Shown piece after piece: positions 35,501 through 44,004 of a DNA stretch of 64,000 nt. Positions within the stretch are counted from its first letter, which is position 1. The number at the start of each line of letters is the position of its first letter. The notes under the pieces are model-generated. The model saw nothing but the letters and a program-made list of their open reading frames with translations, was not told the DNA's origin and made no database searches. Source of the DNA: CBDATA01 sp965215615. Its GTDB lineage: Bacteria > Acidobacteriota > Vicinamibacteria > Marinacidobacterales > Marinacidobacteraceae. The stretch lies in the NCBI GenBank assembly GCA_965215615.1, contig OZ244068.1:124001-188000 (forward strand). The letters run 5' to 3'. Both the position numbers and the translations under genes were made by a program.

Positions 35501-38500
35501 CGCCTCGACCTGGGGCACGGCGCAGACGGTGACGGTGCGGGCCACCGACGACAACACGGACAGCCCGATCGGTCGGGAACTGTCCGTCACCTACAGCACA
35601 TCCTCCCGGGACAACAACTATCACAGCCTGAGCGGGGATGCGGCGACGGTCACGGTGGTGGACGACGACGCGACCACGGTGACGCTCGCGGGGAGCGCCG
35701 GGAACATCGAGGAGGGCGAGACGAAGACCTTCACGGTCACCCTGGGCCGCGGTCTCGTGAACGGCGAGACGTTGCCGGTGCCGCTGACCTTCACCGGCGG
35801 CGCGACGCGAGGCACGGACTACACGACGGCGTGTCCCACGACGCTGCCGACGGGGGTGACCTGCGCGAACCTGGACTCCGGGAACGCGATGGTGACCTTC
35901 ACCGGGCCGAGCACGGGGACGACGTCGCGGACGGTGACGCTGACGCTGACGGCGGCGACGGACAACACGGCCGAGACGGGCGGCGAGACGGTGATGATCG
36001 GCCTCGGCACGCTGAACGCGAGTTCGGGCACCGGTCTCGGCGGCGGAGCGAGCGGCACGGGCAGTCTGAGCTTCAGCATCACCGACCCGTCGGCGACGGA
36101 CACGACGGTACCGACGCTTTCGATCTCGGGAGTACCGGGGACGATCAGCACGAGGGCGGCGTTCACGGCGAACTTCACCTTCAGCGAGTCGGTGACGGAC
36201 TTCGATACGAACGACATCACGGTGACCGGCGGGAGCAAGGGCACGCTCTCGGGCAGCGGGAGGAGCTACCGGATGCAGATCACGCCGACCGGCGGGGTGA
36301 ACGTGGTGGTGACGGTGCGTCGAAATGCGGCGACCGACGGGACGAACCGGGGCCCGGCGGCGGCGGTGTCGCGGACCGCGACCTGGCGTGCCCCGAGCCC
36401 GCCGCCGCAGCAGCCGCCAGCGGAGGAAGAGGACGACGACGATCCGCCTTCTTCCGGTGAGGGTGGAACCCCGTCCCTCCCCTCGGCTTCTCTGTCCGCC
36501 GTCTCGGTGAGCGCGGGGCAGATGGTGATCGAGGGCGGCGAGGCGCTGTTCCGGATCACCGCGAGTCCGGTGCCGAGCGACGAGATCACGGTGCGGGTGC
36601 GGGTGTCGGCGACGGGCGACTTCGTGGAGGCGGTGCAGCTCGGCGAGCGGCTCGTCACGCTCTCGGCTTCTGCGCCCACGGCGAGCCTGCGGGTAACCAC
36701 CACCGACGACAAGGTGAACGAGGCGGACGGGACGGTGACGGTGACGGTGCTTGCGGGCGGTGGCTACACGCTGTCGCAGACTTCGGCCTCGCTCGCGGTC
36801 ACGGACGACGACACGCCCGCGCTGGTGCTGACTCCGGAGACGCTGACGGTGGACGAGGGCGGCAGCGGGAACTACCGGGTGGCGCTCGCCACCGAACCCG
36901 CCGGCGATGTGACGGTGAGCATCGCGGGCACGGGTGAGGTGACGACGGCGCAGAACACGCTGACCTTCACCGCGGGGAACTGGAACACGGCGCAACCGGT
37001 GACAGTGTCGGCGGGGCAGGACGCGGATGCGGCGGACGACCGGGCGAGGTTGGATCACCGCGCGAGCGGCGGCGGCTACGACTCGGTGACCGGCAGCGTG
37101 ACGGTGACCGTCATGGACGACGACACGCCGGGCCTGATCCTGACTCCGGCGGCGCTGACGCTGGCGGAAGGCGCGAGCGCGAGCTACACGGTGGCACTCG
37201 CCACCGAGCCGACGGGGAACGTGACGGTGAGCATCGCGGGCACGGGCGATGTGACGGTGGACCGGAGCACGCTGAGCTTCACCGCCCGGAACTGGAGCGC
37301 GGCGCAGACGGTGACGCTCTTCGCGGCGCGGGACGAGGATGTGGCGAACGACAGCGCGACATTGGCGCACCACGCACGGGGCGGTGACTACTCATCGGTC
37401 ACCGGCAGCGTGGAGGTGACGGTGACGGATGCGGGCGCGGCGGTGGTGTCGGCGCATCTGGCACGGTTCGGCCGGACGGTGGCGGAGCAGGCGCTCGACG
37501 GGATCGCGGGACGGCTGCGGGCACCGCGCACGGCGGGGATGCAGAAGACGCTCGCAGGCCCCCGCCTGAACGTTCCGCGCGAAGGAGATACGGCGCAGGG
37601 CACGATGCACGCCGAGGCGCGGAGGACCGGCTTCGAGAACGAGTACGAGAGCCAAAGCCGCGACCTGCTGCACCTCCCGAACGCCCGGGAAATGCTGCTC
37701 GGGTCGAGCTTCACGCTCACGACCCAGGAGGCGGAGGGGACCGGGGGCAGCTTCGCCTTCTGGGGCCGGGCGAGCGCGAACCGCTTCGACGGCGCCACGA
37801 ACGACGGAGCCACGGCGATCGGCCTCGACGGCGAGGTGCTGACGGGTCTCGTGGGCGCGGACTACGCGCGGGGCGACTGGCTCTTCGGCCTGGCGCTGAC
37901 CCACAGCCTCTCCGAGGGGGGCTACACCAGCGAGGGTGCCAGCGGCGGCAAGGTGGATGCGTCGCTGACGGCGGCGCTGCCGTATCTGTCGCTCCAGGCC
38001 AACCCGCGACTGAAGCTCTGGGGCGCGGGCGGCTACGGCATCGGCGAGGTGACGCTCAAGACCGGGGGCGCGAGCTACCGGGCGGACACCGACTGGACGA
38101 TGGCGGCGGCGGGCGTGCGGGGAGACCTGCTCGATGCTGCCGGCAACCGGCCGGCGGTGGCGGTGATCGGCGACGGGCTGTGGATGCGGAGCACATCGGA
38201 TGAGATCGCCGCGCTTTCGACGGCGGATACCTTCGTGACCCGGCTGCGGCTCGGGGTGGAGGCCAGCTACGACTTCAACTTCGACGGCATGGGCGATCTC
38301 ACGCCGCGGGTGGAAGCGGGCGCCCGCCACGACGGGGGCGATGCGGAGACCGGGGCCGGGATGGATCTCGGTGTCGGAATCAACTGGAAGGCACCGGTCT
38401 TCGGATTGAGCCTCGATGTCGCGGGACGGATGCTGATCCTCCACGAGAACGAGGACTTCGCGGACCGGGGGATTTCGGCGGCGGTGGTCTTCGACCCGAA

Positions 38501-38870
38501 CCCGGAGAGCGAGCGGGGGCCGTCGCTTTCGCTGCGCCAGGCGATCGGCGGGAGCGCCGAAGGGGGGATCGAGGCGCTGTTCGCGACGACGACCCCGCTC
38601 GGCGACGGCGGCCAAATCGGGAGCGGAGCGGGAATGCGGCGGACGCTTGAGACGGCGTACGGCTTCTCCGCCTTCGGGGGGCGCTTCACGGCGAGTCCGC
38701 ACGCCGAGGTGGACTTCACGGAGCGGGCGCGGGACTACGCGCTCGGCTGGCGGTTCGTGCCGCACAAGCTGGCATCGGACCTCGCCTTCGGCATCAAGGC
38801 CACCCGCCGGGAAGTCGAGACCCTGGCCCCGGTGCACGTCTTCGGGGTCGAGGCCACCGTGCGCTGGTAA
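32550..38870 (+). CDS. Giant autotransporter adhesin-like protein
   Basis: About 2106 residues from the GTG at 32550 (a longer GTG start at 32472 runs through the C tract). Signal peptide SLRGIPATALFALALLFGFAQSAEA. The passenger has a lectin-like first domain (QTTLVSNTGQTQTG to FAVKGTP), five or so fibronectin type III repeats (TPGNAEVVLKWNDPS, TEYSFEIRAV and so on, to about 34620), then a series of Calx-beta-like repeats (LTVDEGDSGTYTVALATLPT, SASGGGYDSVTG and similar). The last 300 residues or so are an autotransporter beta-barrel (FWGRASANRFDG to the final VHVFGVEATVRW ending in aromatic Trp). Surface-exposed; probably adhesion. The GC-rich repeats cause long false frames on the other strand. 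Confidence 0.85.
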   Translation: MSGRPRRVGTPSSKSLRGIPATALFALALLFGFAQSAEAQTTLVSNTGQTQTGSFLFEFATKFTTGANAAGYALSEVDIAVGRSSVTDLTGRTTVVTIRAGGGTNPGALVATLVNPNSFTLDALNTFTAPAGTVLAANTTYFLVFNDGRATTAQNIPVTAASGNGQTGQAGWSIDNGSRFRQTGAWFISTQSMRFAVKGTPAPAAPTGLTATPGNAEVVLKWNDPSNAAITKYQYRQRPAGGSWGGWTDFAASDATTVTRAIVNLTNGTEYSFEIRAVAGTLNGAASETVSATPRTPPAAPAGLTATAGAGAVVLSWTNPSNAAITKYEFRQGTGPVGSVNWGEWTDIASSSASTTTHTVTGLTGGTAYSFQVRAAIGTLIGLPSSIVRATPTAARPAAPTNFTAVAGPGGGEVTLRWTRPSGTITGYQYRVRRPDQSWFGWAVMTGGADITSFVAPVGNEALDFQMRARNGNAEGEESAIVRATAVARPAAPTSVTAVAGPRSGEVTLGWGDPSNSAITKYQYRQKLNSASTWGEWTDFTGGTTATSTSGTVAGLTNGTAYDFEVRATAAPGGTVEGAASATVTATPSAPPAKPAGFTARGFSDNSVALSWTRPSNNAITKWQYRRKLSSASTWGEWTDIPGDPRSNRYSVSGLTIGTTYDFQVRALVGTVEGAASDTATATPTASLLFSEAARFFTLTALTVVEEATGSYRVRLAGVPSGEVTVTIASDNSDVTVDTDSTAPGNQDTLTFTTTDWGTYQTVTVSAADDGDTAEDTATLTHTASGGGYDTLTGNVTVAVTVTDNDTAGLVLNPTALTVDEGDSGTYTVALATLPTGNVTVTVAGASGEVTVDTDTSTPNDQNTLSFTTTTWSTPQTVTVSAGNDGDTTNDSATLTHTASGGGYGSVTGNVVVTVEDDDTVGVTTATTDDTATEGSTSDTATFTVVLNTQPSSNVAVTVTAPAGLELAGPGGSTFSGSALIAFTASTWGTAQTVTVRATDDNTDSPIGRELSVTYSTSSRDNNYHSLSGDAATVTVVDDDATTVTLAGSAGNIEEGETKTFTVTLGRGLVNGETLPVPLTFTGGATRGTDYTTACPTTLPTGVTCANLDSGNAMVTFTGPSTGTTSRTVTLTLTAATDNTAETGGETVMIGLGTLNASSGTGLGGGASGTGSLSFSITDPSATDTTVPTLSISGVPGTISTRAAFTANFTFSESVTDFDTNDITVTGGSKGTLSGSGRSYRMQITPTGGVNVVVTVRRNAATDGTNRGPAAAVSRTATWRAPSPPPQQPPAEEEDDDDPPSSGEGGTPSLPSASLSAVSVSAGQMVIEGGEALFRITASPVPSDEITVRVRVSATGDFVEAVQLGERLVTLSASAPTASLRVTTTDDKVNEADGTVTVTVLAGGGYTLSQTSASLAVTDDDTPALVLTPETLTVDEGGSGNYRVALATEPAGDVTVSIAGTGEVTTAQNTLTFTAGNWNTAQPVTVSAGQDADAADDRARLDHRASGGGYDSVTGSVTVTVMDDDTPGLILTPAALTLAEGASASYTVALATEPTGNVTVSIAGTGDVTVDRSTLSFTARNWSAAQTVTLFAARDEDVANDSATLAHHARGGDYSSVTGSVEVTVTDAGAAVVSAHLARFGRTVAEQALDGIAGRLRAPRTAGMQKTLAGPRLNVPREGDTAQGTMHAEARRTGFENEYESQSRDLLHLPNAREMLLGSSFTLTTQEAEGTGGSFAFWGRASANRFDGATNDGATAIGLDGEVLTGLVGADYARGDWLFGLALTHSLSEGGYTSEGASGGKVDASLTAALPYLSLQANPRLKLWGAGGYGIGEVTLKTGGASYRADTDWTMAAAGVRGDLLDAAGNRPAVAVIGDGLWMRSTSDEIAALSTADTFVTRLRLGVEASYDFNFDGMGDLTPRVEAGARHDGGDAETGAGMDLGVGINWKAPVFGLSLDVAGRMLILHENEDFADRGISAAVVFDPNPESERGPSLSLRQAIGGSAEGGIEALFATTTPLGDGGQIGSGAGMRRTLETAYGFSAFGGRFTASPHAEVDFTERARDYALGWRFVPHKLASDLAFGIKATRREVETLAPVHVFGVEATVRW

Positions 38871-39020
38871 CAGTTTTCCACATTCTGGCCCCCGGGCGGG
38901 ACAAAACGGGCGCTGTTGCGTCAATGTATGTATGTTCCCCGATCGAATCATTTGGCCCCGCTCCGGGTTCGGCGTGACGGTGGTGGCGGATGCGGCTACA
39001 CTGAATCACGGGCCCGTTCG

Positions 39021-39953
39021 ATGACCGACGAAAAAATGACCGACGCAGAACTGAAAGCGCTGGTTGCTGGCCTGGCCACGGCGCAGGACCGCACCGATGC
39101 CCAGATGGCGGCAAACGCCGCGCAGCAGGCGAAGACCGATGCCAAGATCGACCGGCTGGTGGACCAGCAGGCGAAGACCGATGCCCAGATGGCGGCAAAC
39201 GCCGTCCAGCAGGCGGAGACCGATGCCAAGATCGACCGGCTGTCGGACAAGATCGAAGAGCTGGCGGACCGGTTGGCGGAGACCGAGGCCCTGCTGAAGG
39301 AAAACGCCATCCGGCAGGCGAAGACCGATGCGCAGTTGGCGGCAAACGCCGTCCAGCAGGCGGAGACCGATGCCAAGATCGACCGGCTGGTGGACCAGCA
39401 GGCGGAGACCGAGGCCAAGATCGACCGGCTGTCGGACCAAATTGCGGAGACCGAGGCCCTGCTGAAGGAAAACGCCATCCGGCTGGCGGAGACCGAGGTT
39501 TTGGTGAGGGAAACCTCCGTCGAAATCAAAGAGCTGTCGAAAATGTACGGCGGTGCCAGCAACAACCTGGGTGCGGCGGTCGAGGAGTTCTTCTACAACA
39601 GCCTCAAGGCCCATCCGGTTCTCGGTGGGGTGCGCTTCGAATCCGTCGAAAGGAACGTCCCGGGCCGCGACGACAAAACCGGCCAGAAGGACGAGTTCGA
39701 CCTGCTGCTCGTGAACGGCCGCGAGGTGTTCGTCGTGGAGGTGAAGCACAGGGCGCACAAGGACGACCTGGATGACCTGCTGAACAAGAAGGCACCGAAA
39801 TTCCGCCGGATGTTCCCGAAGTACGCCGGCCTTCGGCACCGGTTCGCTCTCGCCACGTTCCACATCCATGACGAGCTGAAGGAGTCGGCCCTGGAGAAGG
39901 GGGTGACCGTGCTGCAGCGCAAGGGCGATGTGATCGAAACCTCCCCGGCCTGA
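39021..39953 (+). CDS. Coiled-coil protein with C-terminal PD-(D/E)xK nuclease-like domain
   Basis: 310 residues. Residues 1-175 are a long coiled coil built from repeats of the AKIDRLVDQQAETDAQMAAN kind. Residues about 185-310 hold a nuclease-like fold: AAVEEFFYNSL, KDEFDLLLVNGREVFVVEVKHRA (Asp and Glu-Val-Lys core) and a final LQRKGDVIE. It resembles the DUF3782-type group. Upstream TACACT at 38997 may be a -10 box. The function is unknown; DNA-end or nucleic acid processing is suggested by the fold. Confidence 0.7.
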   Translation: MTDEKMTDAELKALVAGLATAQDRTDAQMAANAAQQAKTDAKIDRLVDQQAKTDAQMAANAVQQAETDAKIDRLSDKIEELADRLAETEALLKENAIRQAKTDAQLAANAVQQAETDAKIDRLVDQQAETEAKIDRLSDQIAETEALLKENAIRLAETEVLVRETSVEIKELSKMYGGASNNLGAAVEEFFYNSLKAHPVLGGVRFESVERNVPGRDDKTGQKDEFDLLLVNGREVFVVEVKHRAHKDDLDDLLNKKAPKFRRMFPKYAGLRHRFALATFHIHDELKESALEKGVTVLQRKGDVIETSPA

Positions 39954-40098
39954 AGCCTGGCGGATCGTGCTACCTTTGCGCCGGTAGTTTCGCGGGCGCA
40001 GAGGGTGGGGCCGCCGGTCTTCCGCCCCGAGAACGGCAAGAAACGGGACGGTCGCCCTGCGCGAAGAAACACCGACGAAAACCACCGACCATGAAGAC

Positions 40099-40545
40099 AT
40101 GAAGCACCGAAGGCGAGGAAGATGCCCGGATCGCAATTCCCCCGAAGAGCGACGCAAGCGCCGCGATTTCGAGGAGCGGCTCGCCGATCTGGGGAACCGC
40201 GACCAGGTTCGCACCCTGCGGCTCGCCGGAGATCGCCGCGCCACCGTGGTGACCCGTTGCGGGCGTTGCGGCCATCAATGGCCCACCAGTGAGGTCGCGA
40301 TCGTGGTCGGATCGGTCTGTGACCGTTGCGGCACCCCGATCCGCTCCTGCCGCCACTGCGCGCTCTTCGATCCCAAACAGCGTTTCGAGTGTCGCGCCGA
40401 CATCCCGAGGCGGATCGTCAACAAGTGGGCCGGAAACGAGTGCTTTCATTTCCGCCCCCTCGAAGTGCTCGACACCACTGGCCGCCAGATGGACTCCTCC
40501 CGCGACGCGCGGGCGACCTTCAACAACCTTTTCGGCGACAGTTGA
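40099..40545 (+). CDS. Zinc-cluster protein of unknown function
   Basis: 148 residues. Three CxxC-like groups: CGRCGHQW, CDRCGTPIRSCRHCALFD and single Cys in RFECRAD and GNECFHF, so several zinc sites are likely. The CRHCALFDP segment recurs in uncharacterised bacterial proteins, but no function is known to me. The ATG at 40099 is used because the ATG at 40091 opens only three codons. The stop overlaps the TTG start of the next gene (TTGA). Confidence 0.6.
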   Translation: MKHRRRGRCPDRNSPEERRKRRDFEERLADLGNRDQVRTLRLAGDRRATVVTRCGRCGHQWPTSEVAIVVGSVCDRCGTPIRSCRHCALFDPKQRFECRADIPRRIVNKWAGNECFHFRPLEVLDTTGRQMDSSRDARATFNNLFGDS

Positions 40546-41297
40546 ACCGGTTCGTCGGCACATCCGGCTACGGATTCCGCGAATGGGTGGGCCGTTTCTA
40601 CCCGAAAGGAACGCGCCCCGCCGACTTTCTCGCCCACTACGGGCAGATCTTCAACAGCGTCGAGATCAACTACACGTTCCGCCGCTTCCCCACCGAAGAA
40701 CTCGCCCGCTCGTGGGCAGGTGCGGTCCCTCCCGGCTTTCGCTTCGCGGTCAAGGCGCACCAGGGAATCACCCACCGCTCCCGGCTCCGGGATGCCGGCG
40801 AGCTGGTGCGCTCCTTCCTCGAAAAGGTCGCGCCGCTTGGCGACCGGCTCGGTCCGGTCCTCTTCCAGTGCCCGCCCTGGCTCCGTCGGGACGACGGCCT
40901 GCTCGACCGCTTCCTTCGCGAGTTGCCGTCGGAAGGCCGGTTCGCCCTCGAATTCCGCCACCCGTCGTGGAGCGCCACCGAAGTGGAGAGCCGCTGCCGG
41001 GAGGCGGGAGTCGCGCTCGTGGCTTCGATCAGCCAGATCGAGAAAGCCCTGCGGATTCCGCTCACCGCGCCCTTCGCCTATGTCCGGCTCCGGCGCGACC
41101 CTCCCTGGGAGGAGTCCGAACTCATGGCGCTTGGCCGGGCGGTGGAAAGCCTCGAAGGGGAAGCGGAAGCCCTCTATCTCTTCCAGAAGCACGACGGCCC
41201 CGGCCTCGCTCCGGAGGCGGTTGCGGCGATCCGGTCGCTATTCGAAGGGAGGCGACCCCTCGATCCGCCGGAGGTGGGCGACGGCGAGGGCGGCTGA
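40542..41297 (+). CDS. DUF72 family protein
   Basis: 251 residues of the TIM-barrel-like DUF72 (YecE) family. NRFVGTSGYGFREWVGRFYPKG at the start, FNSVEINYTFRRFP, FRFAVKAHQGITH, LFQCPPWL and FALEFRHPSW are family hallmarks. The TTG at 40542 overlaps the previous stop. The 3' end overlaps larB on the other strand by 60 bases. Function unknown. Confidence 0.88.
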   Translation: MNRFVGTSGYGFREWVGRFYPKGTRPADFLAHYGQIFNSVEINYTFRRFPTEELARSWAGAVPPGFRFAVKAHQGITHRSRLRDAGELVRSFLEKVAPLGDRLGPVLFQCPPWLRRDDGLLDRFLRELPSEGRFALEFRHPSWSATEVESRCREAGVALVASISQIEKALRIPLTAPFAYVRLRRDPPWEESELMALGRAVESLEGEAEALYLFQKHDGPGLAPEAVAAIRSLFEGRRPLDPPEVGDGEGG

Positions 41298-42032
41298 ATA
41301 TCCGGCACCGAATCCATTGTCCACGTTGACCACCGTGACACCGGGGGCGCAACTGTTGAGCAGCGCGAGCAGCGCCGCGAGCCCGCCATAGGAAGCACCG
41401 TAGCCCACCGAGGTGGGGACCGCGATCACCGGGCAGGGAGCGAGCCCGGCGACCACCGGCGCGAGCGCCGCCTCCATGCCGGCCGCCACCACGAGGGCGT
41501 GGAAACCGGAGAACGCCGGTGCTTCGGTGAGCAGCCGGTGGATGCCCGCCACTCCGACATCGAAGATGCGCCGGACCGATGCCCCCATCGCTTCGGCGGT
41601 CAGCGCCGCCTCCTCCGCCACCGGGATGTCCGCGGTCCCCGCCGAGACCACTCCGATCGTGGCGTGAAGCGGCGGCGGCGGCTTTTGCGAGACCAGAACG
41701 ACCCGCGCCAATTCGTGGTGGGTCGCGTTCGGGAGGGCGCGGCAGATCTGCTTCGCCACCTCTTCATCCACCCGGGTGACCAGGGTCTGCGAAGCCCGCC
41801 GGGCGAGCGAGCGGGTGATCGCGAGCGTCTGCTCGGGCGATTTCCCCTCGGCGAGCACCACCTCCGGGAACCCCCGGCGCTGTACGCGGTCGTGATCCAC
41901 CCGGGCGAACGGGACGCTCCGCGCCGCCGACAGTTTCTCGAAGGGGAGTGCGAGTTCGCGGGCGGCCGCTTCCGGGGTGACCTCGCCGGCGGCGACCTGG
42001 CCAAGCAGCGCGGCGATCCGGTCGTCGTTCAT
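41238..42032 (-). CDS. larB: LarB, pyridinium-3,5-biscarboxylic acid mononucleotide synthase
   Basis: 264 residues. LarB carboxylates and hydrolyses nicotinic acid adenine dinucleotide in the first step of nickel-pincer cofactor synthesis. The PurE-like core is seen: GVVSAGTADIPVAEEAALTAEAMGA, DVGVAGIHRLL, VVAAGMEAALAPVVAGL and VPTSVGYGASYGGLAALLALLNSCAPGV with VVNVDNGFGAGYSAAL. The N-terminus has FPEVVLAEGKSPEQT. larC and larE are not in the window. Divergent from dnaG with 26 bases between starts. Confidence 0.92.
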   Translation of the reverse strand: MNDDRIAALLGQVAAGEVTPEAAARELALPFEKLSAARSVPFARVDHDRVQRRGFPEVVLAEGKSPEQTLAITRSLARRASQTLVTRVDEEVAKQICRALPNATHHELARVVLVSQKPPPPLHATIGVVSAGTADIPVAEEAALTAEAMGASVRRIFDVGVAGIHRLLTEAPAFSGFHALVVAAGMEAALAPVVAGLAPCPVIAVPTSVGYGASYGGLAALLALLNSCAPGVTVVNVDNGFGAGYSAALAVAHLRRIEGSPPFE

Positions 42033-42046
42033 CGGCGTCCGGGGAT

Positions 42047-42052
42047 TATCCT
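42047..42052 (+). promoter_or_regulatory. -10 box of dnaG, leaderless type
   Basis: TATCCT lies 6 bases before the dnaG ATG. The same hexamer stands 7 bases before the P1 peptidase start at 53856. Confidence 0.45.
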
Positions 42053-42058
42053 CGCCGG

Positions 42059-43876
42059 ATGGACACCCACTTCCGGGATCAGGTGCGCGAGGCCACGAAC
42101 ATCGTCGAGGTCATCGGCGAGCGAGTGCCTCTCAAGTCCTCGGGAAGCGGACGGTTCGTCGGGCTCTGCCCGTTTCATCAGGAGAAGACCCCTTCCTTCC
42201 AGGTGGACGAAAACCGCCAGTTCTTCCACTGCTTCGGGTGCAAGAAGGGTGGCGATGTCTTCCACTTCCTCATGGAAACCGAAGGGCTCGGGTTTCCGGA
42301 AGCGCTCCATCAGCTCGCCGGCCGCGCCGGAATCCCGATCCCCCAGCGGAACCCGAAGCGCGAGGCCCGCTTCGAAGCGATGCGGAAGGCGACCCGTGCT
42401 GCCTTCGACCACTACCAGGCGGCGCTCGCCGCCCCCGGAGGCCGGAAGGCGCGGGAGTATTTGACCCGGCGGCGGGTTTCCCCCGAGGAGATCGGCGAGC
42501 ACGGCTTCGGCTTTGCTCCCGGCGGTGGCGGCTCGACCCTGCTTGCGAAGCTCGAAAAGCAGGGGATGCCCCCGAAATTGCTGGTAGAGACCGGGCTCGC
42601 ACGCGAATCGTCCGACCGTCCCGGCGAGTTCTTCGATTTCTTCCGGAACCGGCTGATCCTCCCGATCCACGACGCGACCGGGCAGATCGCGGGGTTCGCC
42701 GGCCGGAGTCTCGACGGGAAGGAGCCGAAATACATCAACAGCCCGGACAGCCCGATCTACCGGAAGAAGACGGTGCTCTTCGGGATGCGCCGCGCCCGCC
42801 GGGCGATCCGGGAAGGCCGGTCGGCGGTGCTGCTCGAGGGGTATTTCGACTGCATGGCGGCGTGGCGCGCCGGAGTCCCGCAGGCGGTCGCGGTCTGCGG
42901 CACCTCTTTCACGTCCGAGCACGCGAGCCTCCTCAAGGCTCACGCGAGAGAAGTGGTCCTCTGCTTCGATGCCGACTCCGGAGGCCGGCGGGCGGTCCTC
43001 AGGAGCCTGCCGATCCTCCTCGCCCGCGAGCTACGGGTCCGGGTCGCCTCGCTCGGAGACGGTCAGGATCCCGATGACTTCATCGGCGACCGGGGAGCCG
43101 AGGCGTTTCGCCGGACCCTCGCCGATGCTCCCGATTTCGTCGCGTTCCTGACCGCGCTGGAGCGCGGGAGCGAGGGAAAGGATCGCGCGACGCATCTCCA
43201 CGAGGTGCTCGAAATCCTGTCCTGCTGGCCCTCGGCGCTCGAACGTGAGGCGTGGACGGATGAAGCCGCCGAGGCGATGGGCTTTTCCCGGGAGGCGGCC
43301 CGGAGCGAAATGGCCCGCATCCTGGAGAGGAAGCCGGTTGCACCTCCGCCCGCCGCCGACCCGCGACCGGCTCGTGACGATGCCGACGAGGATCCGTGGA
43401 AGGGGATGGATTGGGGCGGGTCGCCAGCTCGCGCGGCCCCGAAGCTGACGGTGGCCGAGCGTGACTTCATCCGCTGGGGCGACGAGCGGCCCCGGGAGGT
43501 GGCGGATCTTCTTCGCCGGGTTTCCGCTGAGGAGCTCCGCGGTTTCACGGCGAGCCGCATCCTCGAGGGGATGAAGCGGGCCGCCGACGAAGGTGCCGAT
43601 ACGGCGGAAGCCCTCTTTGGCGGCGAGGCGGCCGACTGGACACCGGAGGATGTCCGGCTTTTCGAGATGGCGCGCTCGGAAGCGGTCCCGCTCAACACCC
43701 GTCAGCAGGCACCGTTCGACTGCCTTCGGGCGCTGCTTGCCCGAAGTGCCGAACGGGCGCGGAAGGAGGCCGGATCGGATCTCGTCCGGGTTCAGGAGCT
43801 GACCCGTCGGCTGGAGCTCCTGCGGCGTCCGGACGTGGGCGTGGAAGACTTTCGTACAACTCCTTCCCACTCTTGA
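42059..43876 (+). CDS. dnaG: DNA primase
   Basis: 605 residues. CHC2 zinc finger CPFHQEKTPSFQVDENRQFFHCFGCKKGG (residues about 39-65), the primase core with EYLTRRRVSPEEI and PIHDATGQIAGFAGR, and the Toprim acidic residues in VLLEGYFDCMA (about 261) and VVLCFDADSGG (about 300). It makes primers at the replication fork. The C-terminal helicase-binding part (about 450-605) is poorly conserved, as usual. Followed by rpoD as in the classical macromolecular-synthesis operon. Confidence 0.96.
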   Translation: MDTHFRDQVREATNIVEVIGERVPLKSSGSGRFVGLCPFHQEKTPSFQVDENRQFFHCFGCKKGGDVFHFLMETEGLGFPEALHQLAGRAGIPIPQRNPKREARFEAMRKATRAAFDHYQAALAAPGGRKAREYLTRRRVSPEEIGEHGFGFAPGGGGSTLLAKLEKQGMPPKLLVETGLARESSDRPGEFFDFFRNRLILPIHDATGQIAGFAGRSLDGKEPKYINSPDSPIYRKKTVLFGMRRARRAIREGRSAVLLEGYFDCMAAWRAGVPQAVAVCGTSFTSEHASLLKAHAREVVLCFDADSGGRRAVLRSLPILLARELRVRVASLGDGQDPDDFIGDRGAEAFRRTLADAPDFVAFLTALERGSEGKDRATHLHEVLEILSCWPSALEREAWTDEAAEAMGFSREAARSEMARILERKPVAPPPAADPRPARDDADEDPWKGMDWGGSPARAAPKLTVAERDFIRWGDERPREVADLLRRVSAEELRGFTASRILEGMKRAADEGADTAEALFGGEAADWTPEDVRLFEMARSEAVPLNTRQQAPFDCLRALLARSAERARKEAGSDLVRVQELTRRLELLRRPDVGVEDFRTTPSHS

Positions 43877-43899
43877 CCGGTCGGGGCGTGCTAATAATT
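43873..43899 (+). promoter_or_regulatory. Possible rpoD promoter
   Basis: TTGACC at 43873-43878 overlaps the dnaG stop; ATAATT at 43894-43899 is 15 bases further. Spacing is shorter than ideal. A 100-base untranslated leader to the rpoD start follows. Confidence 0.3.
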
Positions 43900-44004
43900 G
43901 CCGTTTGCGTTTCCTTGCGTTCTTGGCACTTGTGACCTGATGGCTCTTCGTTCGGGGACACGCGGGGCTTCGCAACCAGAAGAGATGTCTTGTAGGGGAT
44001 GAGA

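Noticed and set aside
32910..37373. A 1487-codon open frame on the minus strand
   Set aside because: A shadow of the GC-rich autotransporter gene; the plus strand has signal peptide, FN3 repeats and a beta-barrel.
43999..44004. ATG at 43999 as the rpoD start
   Set aside because: AGGGG is directly adjacent to it; the ATG at 44005 has a normal 6-base spacing.
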